Shown piece after piece: positions 1-8,440 of a stretch of 64,000 nt of DNA. The notes under the pieces are model-generated. The model did no database searches. It was given only the letters and a program-made list of their open reading frames with translations, and was not told the origin of the DNA. Both the position numbers and the translations under genes were made by a program. Each line of letters starts with the position of its first letter. Position 1 is the first letter of the stretch. The DNA lies in contig JALCNP010000001.1 in the NCBI GenBank assembly GCA_022649135.1, forward strand, positions 1 to 64,000, given 5' to 3'. This DNA is from Bifidobacterium sp. (lineage in GTDB: Bacteria; Actinomycetota; Actinomycetes; Actinomycetales; Bifidobacteriaceae).

Positions 1-34
1 CGGGGCGTTCCGCATGTGTCCGCGGAACGCCCCG
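1..34 (-). terminator. Probable terminator of rpsD
   Basis: A perfect 13-bp inverted repeat (positions 1-13 and 22-34) with an 8-nt loop lies just downstream of the rpsD stop on the minus strand. Stem and position fit a rho-independent terminator. Any following T-run would lie outside the window and cannot be seen. Confidence 0.6.
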
Positions 35-59
35 CCCCATAGTGAATGATCGATGCGAA

Positions 60-686
60 TCAGCGGGCGTAGAACTCGACGACGTACTGGATGTTGACCT
101 GCACGGGAATCTCCTCGGGTTCGGGCTTGCGCGTCAGCGTCGCCTTGAGCGAGGCGAGGTTGACGTCAAGATAGCCGGGAACGGCCGGGAGCACGTCGCG
201 ATGGACGCCTTCTGCGGCGATCTGGAAAGGAACCATGGTCTGGCTCTTGGCCTTGACCTGGATGGTCTGTCCGGGATGCACGCGGTAGGAGGGACGGTCG
301 ACGACGTTGCCGTCCACCATGATATGGCGATGGACCACGAACTGACGTGCCTGGGCGGTGGTACGGGCGAAACCGGAGCGAAGCACCAGGGCGTCAAGAC
401 GGGTCTCAAGATCGGTGAGCATGGCGTTGCCGGTCTGGCCTGCGGTGTGGGTGCCCTTCTCATAGGCGGCGCGAAGCTGCTTCTCGGAAAGTCCGTATTG
501 TGCGCGCAGACGCTGCTTCTCGCGCAGACGCACGGCATAGTCGGATTCCGTGCGGCGACGTGTGCGGCCATGCTCTCCGGGGGCATACGGACGTTTTTCG
601 AAAATGCGCTGGGCCTTGGGCGTCAGTGCGATGCCGAGGGCGCGTGAGAGACGCACCTGCCGGCGAGAACGCTGAACATTTGTCAT
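60..686 (-). CDS. rpsD: 30S ribosomal protein S4
   Basis: Small-subunit ribosomal protein S4 (208 aa), a primary 16S rRNA binder that helps nucleate assembly of the 30S body. It begins MTNVQRSRRQVRLSRALG and continues with the basic N-terminal region (PYAPGEHGRTRR). An S4 RNA-binding domain lies near residues 95-160 (LDALVLRSGFARTTAQARQF, then VDGNVVDRPSYRV). The C-terminus IQYVVEFYAR is typical. The length matches bacterial S4. It is a single gene here, with no other ribosomal protein beside it, as is common for actinobacterial rpsD. A hairpin terminator follows the stop. Confidence 0.97.
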   Translation of the reverse strand: MTNVQRSRRQVRLSRALGIALTPKAQRIFEKRPYAPGEHGRTRRRTESDYAVRLREKQRLRAQYGLSEKQLRAAYEKGTHTAGQTGNAMLTDLETRLDALVLRSGFARTTAQARQFVVHRHIMVDGNVVDRPSYRVHPGQTIQVKAKSQTMVPFQIAAEGVHRDVLPAVPGYLDVNLASLKATLTRKPEPEEIPVQVNIQYVVEFYAR

Positions 687-829
687 GTTGTTCCTTCACT
701 TACTGTCGTTATCTGAACGCAGCGCGAACGTATCCGCGCTGAGTCGGCCTCTCCAGTGCTTCACCGTGTGCAACACACGAACGGCTCATTGCGCCGCCGA
801 CCCACTGACGGGCTAAGACTCCAGATAGC

Positions 830-847
830 GCCCGTCTGATGACGGGC
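830..847 (-). terminator. Small hairpin between uvrD and rpsD
   Basis: A 7-bp GC-rich stem (GCCCGTC/GACGGGC) with a TGAT loop lies 60 nt past the helicase stop on the minus strand. It could terminate the helicase transcript, but no T-tract follows. An adjacent inverted repeat at 848-862 (ACAATG-TGC-CATTGT) could be an operator for rpsD. Confidence 0.3.
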
Positions 848-908
848 ACAATGTGCCATTGTACACATAGCCCCGGGACGAACGCGCGCATGAGATCGGG
901 GCCTCGCA

Positions 909-3542
909 CTAGAGCTTCTCTATCGGCGCCACGCGCAGCATCAGGCGCTTGACGCCGCCGCTTCCGAAATCGACGGTGACCACCGAATTGCGCCCCTTCT
1001 CCTGGGTTTCTATGATCGTTCCCAATCCGTACTGATCGTGGGTGATCTTATCCCCCACGTGAAAATCCTCGATGTTCAGGGCGTTGTCGGCGTGCGTCCC
1101 CACCGACGCGGGGCTTGCCGCCGATGAGGAGGAACGGCTTGAACGCCGGACGCTCACCTTGCTCGGGTGCCGCCGATCGCCGTACCCCGATCCATACGTC
1201 GCCGAGCGGTGCATTCCTCCTGCTGTTCCGTAGGATGACCCCTGCCCTCCGCGGGATGACGAGCCGTAGGACGAGGAGCCATATGAGCCGCCGTACGATG
1301 ATCCGCGTGACGATGCGCGCGAACGCGAATCCGAACGATGGGATCCCGAGTCATAGGAGCGCGAGCCGAAAGCGGATCCGGAATCGAAGTCGTCGTCCCA
1401 TCCGCCGAACTCATCGTCGTCGGACGTGGACGAGCCCCACCCGCCGTGCATCCGTTCCACTCCCGCCTCTCGGCGCTTCCAATCGATGAGCCCGTCCGGG
1501 ATCTCGTCGAGGAACTGGCTGGGAAGCATGTCGTTGGACTGCCCCCACTGCGAGCGCACCGCCGCCCGGGTCAGGTACAGGCGCTTGCGGGCGCGGGTCA
1601 CGCCCACATAGGCGAGCCGACGTTCCTCCGCCAATTGCGAGTCGTCGTCCAGTGAACGCGAATGGGGGAACGTCCCCTGCTCCATGCCGGTGAGGAAGAC
1701 CACGGGGTATTCCAGGCCCTTGGCCGTGTGCAGCGTCATCAGCGTGACCTTGCCCCGCTCCTCCCCCTCTCCGGGGAGCTGGTCGGAGTCCGCCACCAGA
1801 GCCGTGGTCTCCAGGAATCCCGCGAGAGTGGCGTCCGGCGTCTTCTGCTCGAATTCGGCCGCGACGGACTGGAGCTGGGAGAGGTTCTCGACCCGTGAGG
1901 CATCCTGCGGGTCCTGGGATCGTTGCAGCTCCTCAAGCAGCCCCGACTGCGAAAGAACCTGTGCGACTACGTCCGAGGGTCTGTCGTCGTGCTCGGCTGC
2001 GAACTTCTGCAGCCCTCTCATCAGATCGCGGAACGCGCCCAGCTGTTTCGCCGTCCGCGTGGGGGCTCCCTCGATGGATTCGCAATGGTCGATGCCGGAC
2101 CAGAAGGTGGAATCGTGTGACTCGGCGTATCCGCTGACCAGAGCCTCCGCGCGAGCGGCAAGCCCGCGCTTGGGGACGTTGAGGATACGGCGCATGTTGA
2201 CGTCATCGGCCGGGTTGACGATCGCCTGGAGATAGGCTATGGCGTCCTTGACCTCCCTGCGCTCGTAGAACTTCGTCCCCCCGATCAGCTGATAGGCAAT
2301 ACCGGCGTTGATCAGGGCCTCCTCCAGTGAACGGGACTGCGCATTGGCTCGGTACATAATCGCCATGTCGCCGTACCGCATGCCCTCGTCGCTGCACAGT
2401 CGCGCGATCTCCGTGCAGATCCATGCCGCCTCCTGCTGGGCGTTGTCCGCCGCATAGCCGACGATCGGCTCCCCTTTGCCGGCCGCCGTCCACAGCTTTT
2501 TCGGCTTCCGCCCCTCGTTCTTCGATATCACCGCGTTGGCGGCATCGAGGATCGTCTGTGTCGAGCGGTAGTTCTGCTCCAGCATGATCGTGCGTGCGTG
2601 CGGGAAATCCTTCTCGAAATCCTGAATGTTGCTGATGTCGGCGCCACGGAACGCGTAGATCGACTGATCGGAATCCCCCACGACGGTCACCCATGCGGGT
2701 CCCTGGATCCCGGCGCACGCCGGGGATGGCTTCTGCGTCTTCTGCGAATCGGTTCCGGCCAGCTCCCGGACCAGGACGTACTGGGCGTGGTTCGTGTCCT
2801 GGTATTCGTCGACGAGAATATAGCGGAACTTGTGCCGATAATACTGTGCGACAGTCGGGTTAGTGCGCAGCAGCTCAACGGTTCTCATGATCAGATCATC
2901 GAAGTCGACGGCGTTCGCGGAGGAGAGACGGTGCTCGTACTCGGCGTACACCACGGCGTACAGCTCCTCGACGTTTCCGAAGCGCCCCAACTGATATCCA
3001 CGCTGTCCGGGAGTGAAGTCCGGTGCATAGTCCTTGAGCTGCGACTGCCACGACTGAAGATTGTTCTTGCAGTCGCTGATGCGCGCGAGAATGCTGCGCG
3101 GGGTGTATCGCTTGAGATCGATGTTGAGATCCGTTCCGATGAGCTTGACGAGTCTTTCGCTGTCGGCGGTGTCGTAGATCGAGAAGCCGGAGGAGAGACC
3201 GATATGCGAACCATCCCGGCGCAGAATCCTCACGCACGCCGAGTGGAAGGTGGATATCCACATCCGTTCGGCGACAGGGCCTATCAGCGCGCGCAGACGC
3301 TCCCGCATCTCCGCGGCCGCCTTGTTCGTGAAGGTGATTGCCAGGATCTGGCTTGGCCAGGCGTCCAGCTCGTTGAGTATCCAGGCGACCCTGCGGGTCA
3401 GGACCCTGGTCTTGCCCGAGCCCGCGCCCGCCCCGATCAGGAGGGCCGGTCCGCGGTGCTGCACCGCCTGAGACTGCTGGGGATTGAGATCGCCCACGAG
3501 CTCTTGCGTGTTTCGTGCGATGAAATCGGGATCTTGCGGCAC
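909..3542 (-). CDS. pcrA: UvrD/PcrA-type ATP-dependent DNA helicase
   Basis: Superfamily 1A 3'-5' DNA helicase (877 aa) for nucleotide excision repair, mismatch repair or replication restart. Walker [10 protein letters not shown] is near residues 37-45, then [10 protein letters not shown], the DEYQD Walker B, the [14 protein letters not shown] motif and the late motifs TLHTAKGLE and [14 protein letters not shown] Ser/Gly/Arg/Tyr-rich low-complexity linker follows (about residues 720-815), then a C-terminal Tudor-like module ([13 protein letters not shown]), as in PcrA where it contacts RNA polymerase. The frame is open for 135 further codons upstream, but that part is Arg/Pro-rich and unlike the family. 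I chose GTG 3542, which has a GAAAGGGC Shine-Dalgarno and starts next to the conserved LNPQQSQAV segment. The helicase domains are certain; the start is likely. Confidence 0.93.
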   Translation of the reverse strand: MPQDPDFIARNTQELVGDLNPQQSQAVQHRGPALLIGAGAGSGKTRVLTRRVAWILNELDAWPSQILAITFTNKAAAEMRERLRALIGPVAERMWISTFHSACVRILRRDGSHIGLSSGFSIYDTADSERLVKLIGTDLNIDLKRYTPRSILARISDCKNNLQSWQSQLKDYAPDFTPGQRGYQLGRFGNVEELYAVVYAEYEHRLSSANAVDFDDLIMRTVELLRTNPTVAQYYRHKFRYILVDEYQDTNHAQYVLVRELAGTDSQKTQKPSPACAGIQGPAWVTVVGDSDQSIYAFRGADISNIQDFEKDFPHARTIMLEQNYRSTQTILDAANAVISKNEGRKPKKLWTAAGKGEPIVGYAADNAQQEAAWICTEIARLCSDEGMRYGDMAIMYRANAQSRSLEEALINAGIAYQLIGGTKFYERREVKDAIAYLQAIVNPADDVNMRRILNVPKRGLAARAEALVSGYAESHDSTFWSGIDHCESIEGAPTRTAKQLGAFRDLMRGLQKFAAEHDDRPSDVVAQVLSQSGLLEELQRSQDPQDASRVENLSQLQSVAAEFEQKTPDATLAGFLETTALVADSDQLPGEGEERGKVTLMTLHTAKGLEYPVVFLTGMEQGTFPHSRSLDDDSQLAEERRLAYVGVTRARKRLYLTRAAVRSQWGQSNDMLPSQFLDEIPDGLIDWKRREAGVERMHGGWGSSTSDDDEFGGWDDDFDSGSAFGSRSYDSGSHRSDSRSRASSRGSSYGGSYGSSSYGSSSRGGQGSSYGTAGGMHRSATYGSGYGDRRHPSKVSVRRSSRSSSSAASPASVGTHADNALNIEDFHVGDKITHDQYGLGTIIETQEKGRNSVVTVDFGSGGVKRLMLRVAPIEKL

Positions 3543-3867
3543 ATTCGCCCTTTCTATGGCGCATTCGTTATGGGCGGCTCCGGCTACCGGAACCGCACAC
3601 TCATATCTACCACAGGAGCAGGTCAGCGCCCGGGAGCCGGCGGGCTCGATCCGGCGCTCGGAGCGAGGAATGGCGCCGCGCCGCGATGGGAACGCGGCCT
3701 CCCCGCGACACGATGCCGTTCGGTGCCGGCGGGTCCCGGCTGGGGGATGGGAACGCAGACCGTGCCGCGGCGTCGGCGGCGTACGGTGTATGCTCGGTTG
3801 GCATGTGCGCCCGTCAGTGCGACGCCGGAACCAATCGATGGTGGTAACCAATGCAAGGAATCGCGGT
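3543..3867. other. Intergenic region between divergent helicase and xpt genes
   Basis: This 325-nt GC-rich gap holds the promoters of the divergent helicase and xpt genes. The frame of each neighbour runs into it, but the residue composition looks non-coding. A TATGCT hexamer near 3787 could be a -10 element for xpt, without a convincing -35. I searched for a purine riboswitch, common before xpt in Firmicutes, and saw none of its conserved core. Confidence 0.4.
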
Positions 3868-4446
3868 ATGAAGGAACTCGAAGACAGGATTCGCAACGAG
3901 GGGACGGTCAAGGCTGGCAATGTGCTGAAGGTGGATGCGTTTCTCAACCACCAGTGCGATGTGACGCTTTTCGATCACATGGGCGCCGAATGGGCCCGCC
4001 TGTTCGCCGGAAAACGCATCGACAAGATCCTCACGATAGAGGCTTCGGGCATCGGCATCGCCTGCTGCGCCGCGAGACACTTCGGCAACGTTCCGGTCGT
4101 ATTCGCCAAGAAGGCGCAGTCGATCAACCTCGACGGAGAGCAGTACATGACCACGGTGTACTCGTTTACCAAACGGCAGGAGTTCCCCATCATCGTCTCC
4201 AAGCGGTTCCTCTCCCCCGGCGAGCACGTGCTGCTCATCGACGATTTCCTGGCCAACGGCAAGGCGATGCACGGGTTGCTGGATCTGTGCGCGGCCGCCG
4301 GCGTGACGGTCGAGGGCATAGGAATCGCCGTCGAGAAGGGGTTCCAGGGCGGCGGTGACGAGCTGCGCGCCAGAGGCTATGCCGTCGAATCGCTGGCGAT
4401 TGTCAAGTCCATGGATGCGCGCACCGGAAACATCGAGTTCGCATAG
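3868..4446 (+). CDS. xpt: Xanthine phosphoribosyltransferase
   Basis: Converts xanthine and PRPP to XMP for purine salvage in the cytoplasm (192 aa, close to the roughly 194 aa of Bacillus Xpt). It begins [20 protein letters not shown] and carries [10 protein letters not shown], the EASGIGIA segment of Xpt proteins, and the PRPP-binding loop [14 protein letters not shown] near residues 124-137. ATG 3868 is preceded by AAGGAA with good spacing; the frame is open farther upstream but that part is not Xpt-like. It lies 52 nt before a nucleobase permease on the same strand, so uptake and phosphoribosylation of xanthine are probably co-transcribed. Confidence 0.93.
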   Translation: MKELEDRIRNEGTVKAGNVLKVDAFLNHQCDVTLFDHMGAEWARLFAGKRIDKILTIEASGIGIACCAARHFGNVPVVFAKKAQSINLDGEQYMTTVYSFTKRQEFPIIVSKRFLSPGEHVLLIDDFLANGKAMHGLLDLCAAAGVTVEGIGIAVEKGFQGGGDELRARGYAVESLAIVKSMDARTGNIEFA

Positions 4447-4498
4447 CCGCATGCCCGTGCACGACGACGGGGCCGCACGAGGGAAAGGGGTCGGCAGC

Positions 4499-5854
4499 AT
4501 GTCGAAGAAGACGACGATCGAAGCGGGTTCGGGGGCTTTGTCAACACTGGACGGAGATATCCCCTTCTGGAAGGGGGTGCCCTTCGGCCTGCAGCATGTG
4601 ATGGCGATGTTCGTGGCGAACCTTGCCCCGATCTTTCTGGTCGCCTCGGCCGCGCATATGACTGCGCAACAGTCCGCGACGCTCATACAGAGCGGCCTTC
4701 TGGTGGCGGGTCTGGGAACCTGCCTGCAGTTGTACCCGATATGGCGCATCGGCAGCCGACTCCCCGTGGTGACCGGCATCTCGTTCACCTATGTCGCCGC
4801 CGCCGTCGCCATTGTGGCCCGGCAGGGCTACGGGGTGGTGGTGGGGGCCGTGCTTGTCGGGGGGCTGCTTGAACTGCTGTTCGGGCTGACGGCACGTTAT
4901 TGGAGCAGGTTCATACCCCCTATCGTGTCCGCCGTCGTGGTCACGGCCATCGGTTTCTCGCTGCTCTCCGTCGGAGCCGCCTCCTTCGGGGGCGGATCGG
5001 GGGCTGCCGATTTCGGAAGTTGGCAGAACCTTTCGCTCGGACTGATCTCGCTGGTGGCCTGCCTGGCTTTCCAGCTGCTGATGCGCGGCACGGCGAAGCA
5101 GCTCTCCGTGCTTTTCGGCCTGGTGGTGGGCTATGCCGCGGCCATGATGATGGGAAAGGTCGACTTTTCGGGATTCTCGAATCTGCAGGTGGTGAGTCTG
5201 CCCCATGTCATGCCGGTGAGACCGGAATTCGATCCCGGGGCCATCCTGGCCTTCGCCCTGCTGTATCTGGTCTCCTCGGTGGAGGTGCTGGGAGACACGG
5301 CGGCGTTGTCGAAGGTCGGGCTGAACCGGCCTCCCACCCGGCGGGAGACGTCGGGGGCCATCGCGGGTGACGGTCTCATATCGACGATATCCGCCGTGTT
5401 CGGATGTCTGCCGCTGACATCCTTCGCACAGAACATCGGACTGGTCGCCATGACCAAGGTCGTGAATCGCAAGGTCATACTCTCCGGCGGCCTGATTCTC
5501 GTGCTGGCCAGTTTCGTGCCGGCGATCGCCCAGGTGTTCAACTCCCTTCCCCAGGCGGTGCTCGGGGGCTGCACCATCATGATGTTCGGCACCATCATCC
5601 TGTCAGGATTCCAGATGATCTCCGAAGCGGGATACACGCAGCGCAACATCACGATCGCCGCGCTCTCGCTGACCATAGGGATCGGCTTCACCCAGGTGAG
5701 CGGCATCTTCGCGCGTTTCCCCCAGATGTTCCGGTCCGTATTCGCCTCGAACTGCATAGCGGTGGCCTTCGTGGTGGCCGTGACGCTCAACGCCGTGCTT
5801 CCCGGGGAACGCCGTTTCCTCTCGAACGTCCACGAGGATGGCGAAGCCTCCTAG
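4499..5854 (+). CDS. pbuX: NCS2-family xanthine/uracil permease
   Basis: Integral-membrane nucleobase:cation symporter of the NCS2 family (451 aa). About 12-14 hydrophobic segments span almost the whole protein. Family signatures include the N-terminal VPFGLQHVMAMF, SVEVLGDTAALSKVG in the centre, and TSFAQNIGLVAMTKV. These NCS2 motifs, with the immediate downstream position after xpt, point to xanthine (possibly also uric acid or guanine) as substrate; the exact substrate is inferred. ATG 4499 follows a GAAAGGGG-type ribosome binding site. It converges on the ArsC-like gene, with an inverted repeat between them. Confidence 0.9.
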   Translation: MSKKTTIEAGSGALSTLDGDIPFWKGVPFGLQHVMAMFVANLAPIFLVASAAHMTAQQSATLIQSGLLVAGLGTCLQLYPIWRIGSRLPVVTGISFTYVAAAVAIVARQGYGVVVGAVLVGGLLELLFGLTARYWSRFIPPIVSAVVVTAIGFSLLSVGAASFGGGSGAADFGSWQNLSLGLISLVACLAFQLLMRGTAKQLSVLFGLVVGYAAAMMMGKVDFSGFSNLQVVSLPHVMPVRPEFDPGAILAFALLYLVSSVEVLGDTAALSKVGLNRPPTRRETSGAIAGDGLISTISAVFGCLPLTSFAQNIGLVAMTKVVNRKVILSGGLILVLASFVPAIAQVFNSLPQAVLGGCTIMMFGTIILSGFQMISEAGYTQRNITIAALSLTIGIGFTQVSGIFARFPQMFRSVFASNCIAVAFVVAVTLNAVLPGERRFLSNVHEDGEAS

Positions 5855-5899
5855 GCCCCGCATGATGTGCCCCGTCGGCGGAAGCGTCCCGGCAGGTCC

Positions 5900-5939
5900 C
5901 CCGGTCGTCAGTCGTTTCTGCGGGCGGCCGACGACCGGG
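5900..5939. terminator. Inverted repeat between convergent genes
   Basis: A 10-bp perfect inverted repeat (CCCGGTCGTC/GACGACCGGG) has a 20-nt spacer and begins 45 nt past the permease stop. It overlaps the last codons of the opposite-strand ArsC-like gene. It could terminate the permease transcript. There is no T-tract, so support is modest. Confidence 0.35.
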
Positions 5940-6345
5940 CGGAGCGCAGGGCGGCGGCGAGCCGTACCATCCTGTCCTCGATGGCGTCGATGCACGCCGC
6001 ATACCCCTGCCGCGGACCTCCCATGGGATCGTCAAGCCCCCAGTCCTCCCGATATCCGGCCTCCAGGGCCGGACACGCCACGCCGCAGCCCATGGTGACC
6101 ACCACATCCACGACAGGAAGCTCCGAAAGGGGTTTGCTGCGCTGGCTGCGAGTCATGTCGATGCCATAACGGCGCCTTATCATATCCACGGCAACGGGGT
6201 CGATGGCGTTCCCCGGCTCGGTACCCGCGGAGAACGCCGTCATGACATCCGGGTACATCACCGCGGCGATGGCCTGCGCCATCTGCGAGCGGCAGGCGTT
6301 GCGCGTACAGATGAACGCAACCGAGTATGTCGTCTTCGTGTCCAT
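5908..6345 (-). CDS. ArsC-type arsenate reductase / low-Mr phosphatase-fold protein
   Basis: Low-molecular-weight phosphatase-fold protein (145 aa) of the thioredoxin-coupled arsenate reductase group. The N-terminal P-loop CTRNACRSQMAQA fits CX5R and supplies the nucleophilic Cys and the oxyanion-binding Arg. A later cysteine pair in TMGCGVACP could be the resolving and relay cysteines of ArsC, and WGLDDP carries the usual general-acid Asp. It would reduce arsenate to arsenite if arsenic-linked. No ArsR regulator or arsenite pump is visible nearby, so the physiological substrate is uncertain and a role as protein tyrosine phosphatase is not excluded. It is downstream of guaA on the same strand. 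Confidence 0.8.
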   Translation of the reverse strand: MDTKTTYSVAFICTRNACRSQMAQAIAAVMYPDVMTAFSAGTEPGNAIDPVAVDMIRRRYGIDMTRSQRSKPLSELPVVDVVVTMGCGVACPALEAGYREDWGLDDPMGGPRQGYAACIDAIEDRMVRLAAALRSARSSAARRND

Positions 6346-6427
6346 GCCGCCCTCCTTGCGTCCATGTCGATCGGGCCTTCCGCGGGCCGGCGGGGATCCG
6401 ACTCGGAATGCAACGGACGCGCGCCGG

Positions 6428-7990
6428 TCACTCCCACTCTATCGTTGCCGGTGGCTTGGATGTGCAATCCAGGACCACCCTGTTGACTCCTCTGCATTCA
6501 TTGGTGATTCGCGTTGAAATGGTCGCCAGCACGTCATACGGGATCCTCGACCAGTCGGCCGTCATGGCATCCTCCGAGCTGACGGGGCGAAGGACTATGG
6601 GGCAGCCGTAGGTCCGCTCGTCCCCCTGAACCCCGACGGAATGGACGTTGGCGAGCAGCACCACCGGGCACTGCCAGATGTCACGGTCCAGGCCGGCCCT
6701 GGACAGCTCCTCCCGGGCGATCGCATCCGCCTCGCGCAGCAGATGGAGCCTCTCTTTCGTGATGTCGCCGATGATGCGGATCCCCAGTCCGGGACCGGGG
6801 AACGGCTGCCGCCATACGATCTCGTCGGGAAGCCCCAGTTCCGTTCCTATTGCACGGACCTCGTCCTTGAACAATGTCCGCAGGGGCTCGATCAGCGTGA
6901 ACTTCAAATCCTTGGGCAGACCTCCGACGTTATGGTGGGACTTGATGTTCGCCGCCCCATCCCCGCCGCCGGACTCCACGACGTCGGGATACAAGGTCCC
7001 CTGCACGAGGAATCTGACCTCGGAGCCGTTTCTTCCCGCCTCCTCCACGATCTGCCGCTGGGCTTTCTCAAAGGTGCGGATGAATTTCTCCCCGATGATC
7101 TTGCGCTTCCTCTCGGGCTCGCTCACCCCTGCGAGAGCCTCGAGAAAGTCGTCCGCGGCGTCCACCGCGATGAGTCTGATCCCCGTGGCCCTGACGAAGT
7201 CGTGCTTGACCTGCTCGACCTCGCCCTTGCGCAGAAGCCCATGGTCCACGAACACGCACGTGAGCTGGTCCCCCACGGCGCGATGGACCAGAGTCGCGGC
7301 CACGGCGGAGTCCACCCCGCCGGAAAGACCGCAGATGACCTGGGCGTCGCCCACCTGAGCTCGAATCGAGGCGACCTGGTCCTCGATGATGTTCGACGCG
7401 CTCCAATCGTCGGCAAGGCCGGCGCATCTGTGCAGGAACGCATCGAGCAGATCCTGTCCCAGAGGGGTGTTCCTCACTTCCGGATGCCACTGAACGCCGT
7501 AAAGCCCACGGGCCTCGTCCTGCATCGCCGCGACCGGGGCTCCCTGGGTGTGGGCGAGCACCCGGAAGCCATCCGGGGCCTTCTCGACCGCGACTGCGTG
7601 GCTCATCCACGTGTCCTGCCCGTCGGGGGATCCCTGCAGAATCCCCGTCGGATCGTCGATGACGGTGTCTGTTTTCCCGTATTCGCCGAGGGCGGCCTTA
7701 TCCACAACCCCCCCGAGCTCGTGGGCCATCACCTGGAATCCGTAGCAGATGCCCAGCACGGGCACGCCCCTGTCGAAGATCGAGGGATCGATGCCAGGCG
7801 CCCCCGGCTCGAATACGGAAGCCGGCCCGCCGGAAAGGATGATCGCCTTCGGATCCTTCGCCATCATCTCGTCGACGGACATGGAATGGGGCACAAGCTC
7901 GGAATACACGTGCGCCTCTCGGACGCGCCGTGCGATAAGCTGCGCGTATTGGGCTCCGAAATCAACCACGAGCACGGGACCAGTTGGCAT
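6428..7990 (-). CDS. guaA: GMP synthase (glutamine-hydrolysing)
   Basis: Makes GMP from XMP, ATP and glutamine (520 aa, usual length). The N-terminal class I glutamine amidotransferase domain has the nucleophile in VLGICYGFQ (Cys near residue 82) and the His-Glu pair in VQWHPEV. The ATP-pyrophosphatase P-loop [13 protein letters not shown] follows, and the C-terminal dimerisation domain ends [17 protein letters not shown]. The frame extends 108 codons upstream, but [18 protein letters not shown] at 7990 is the family N-terminus and GGAGATG lies just before it. It is divergent from xfp across a 450-nt gap, and links to the xpt salvage step because XMP is its substrate. Confidence 0.97.
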   Translation of the reverse strand: MPTGPVLVVDFGAQYAQLIARRVREAHVYSELVPHSMSVDEMMAKDPKAIILSGGPASVFEPGAPGIDPSIFDRGVPVLGICYGFQVMAHELGGVVDKAALGEYGKTDTVIDDPTGILQGSPDGQDTWMSHAVAVEKAPDGFRVLAHTQGAPVAAMQDEARGLYGVQWHPEVRNTPLGQDLLDAFLHRCAGLADDWSASNIIEDQVASIRAQVGDAQVICGLSGGVDSAVAATLVHRAVGDQLTCVFVDHGLLRKGEVEQVKHDFVRATGIRLIAVDAADDFLEALAGVSEPERKRKIIGEKFIRTFEKAQRQIVEEAGRNGSEVRFLVQGTLYPDVVESGGGDGAANIKSHHNVGGLPKDLKFTLIEPLRTLFKDEVRAIGTELGLPDEIVWRQPFPGPGLGIRIIGDITKERLHLLREADAIAREELSRAGLDRDIWQCPVVLLANVHSVGVQGDERTYGCPIVLRPVSSEDAMTADWSRIPYDVLATISTRITNECRGVNRVVLDCTSKPPATIEWE

Positions 7991-8440
7991 AGGACATCTC
8001 CATATCTTCATCTGTTTAACGGTGCACCATAATATATGGAACCATTGTGGCGGTGTTCGCCGACAAAACAGGGCCGGGGCCGTTTGCGCCGGGAAAGGAA
8101 CAAACCGCAACAGGTCATCAACAACACGCCGCTTCGATTTTCCTCGAAGCGAACGTGGGAATTCCCTGAATAGCGCCGATTTTCCTCTGTTTACGCCATT
8201 TTCCGAACAAAACCGAACATTTTCAAAAGAACAAATCACCCGGGAAAAAATAACAAAATATAAAATATTCATAACATTTTCGAACACACTTGCAAAAAAA
8301 CGTCCAAACGTCAAACGCTGCTCTTAGCATGATAAGCGTTTGGGAATGAACAAACGAGCGGACCGAAAGGCCTGGCGCGCTGGTTCATGGCCTGATGATA
8401 ATAATCAATCGCACAACAGTGCAGGAGTACAGGAGTACAC
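7991..8440. promoter_or_regulatory. AT-rich divergent control region between guaA and xfp
   Basis: This 450-nt region has no convincing gene. Positions about 8210-8300 are strongly AT-rich compared with the GC-rich surroundings, as expected for a strong promoter with an upstream element for the highly expressed xfp. A perfect inverted repeat at 8130-8151 (CGCTTCGA, 6-nt loop, TCGAAGCG) could be a hairpin in the guaA leader. A second inverted repeat, CAAACGCT (8312-8319) and AGCGTTTG (8335-8342), is a candidate operator; CAAACG also recurs directly at 8305 and near 8352. Exact -35/-10 boxes could not be assigned. Confidence 0.5.
8423..8438 (+). promoter_or_regulatory. Tandemly duplicated Shine-Dalgarno of xfp
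   Basis: The octamer AGGAGTAC occurs twice in direct tandem (8423-8430 and 8431-8438) before the xfp ATG at 8441. The second AGGAG lies 5 nt from the start, the first 13 nt. The first could act as a standby ribosome site; this is inferred. Confidence 0.7.

Noticed and set aside
709-909. 66-codon minus-strand frame between rpsD and the helicase
   Set aside because: It spans the hairpin and palindrome of the intergenic region and has no family resemblance.
3543-3867. Purine riboswitch before xpt
   Set aside because: The conserved purine aptamer core could not be found in either strand of the gap.
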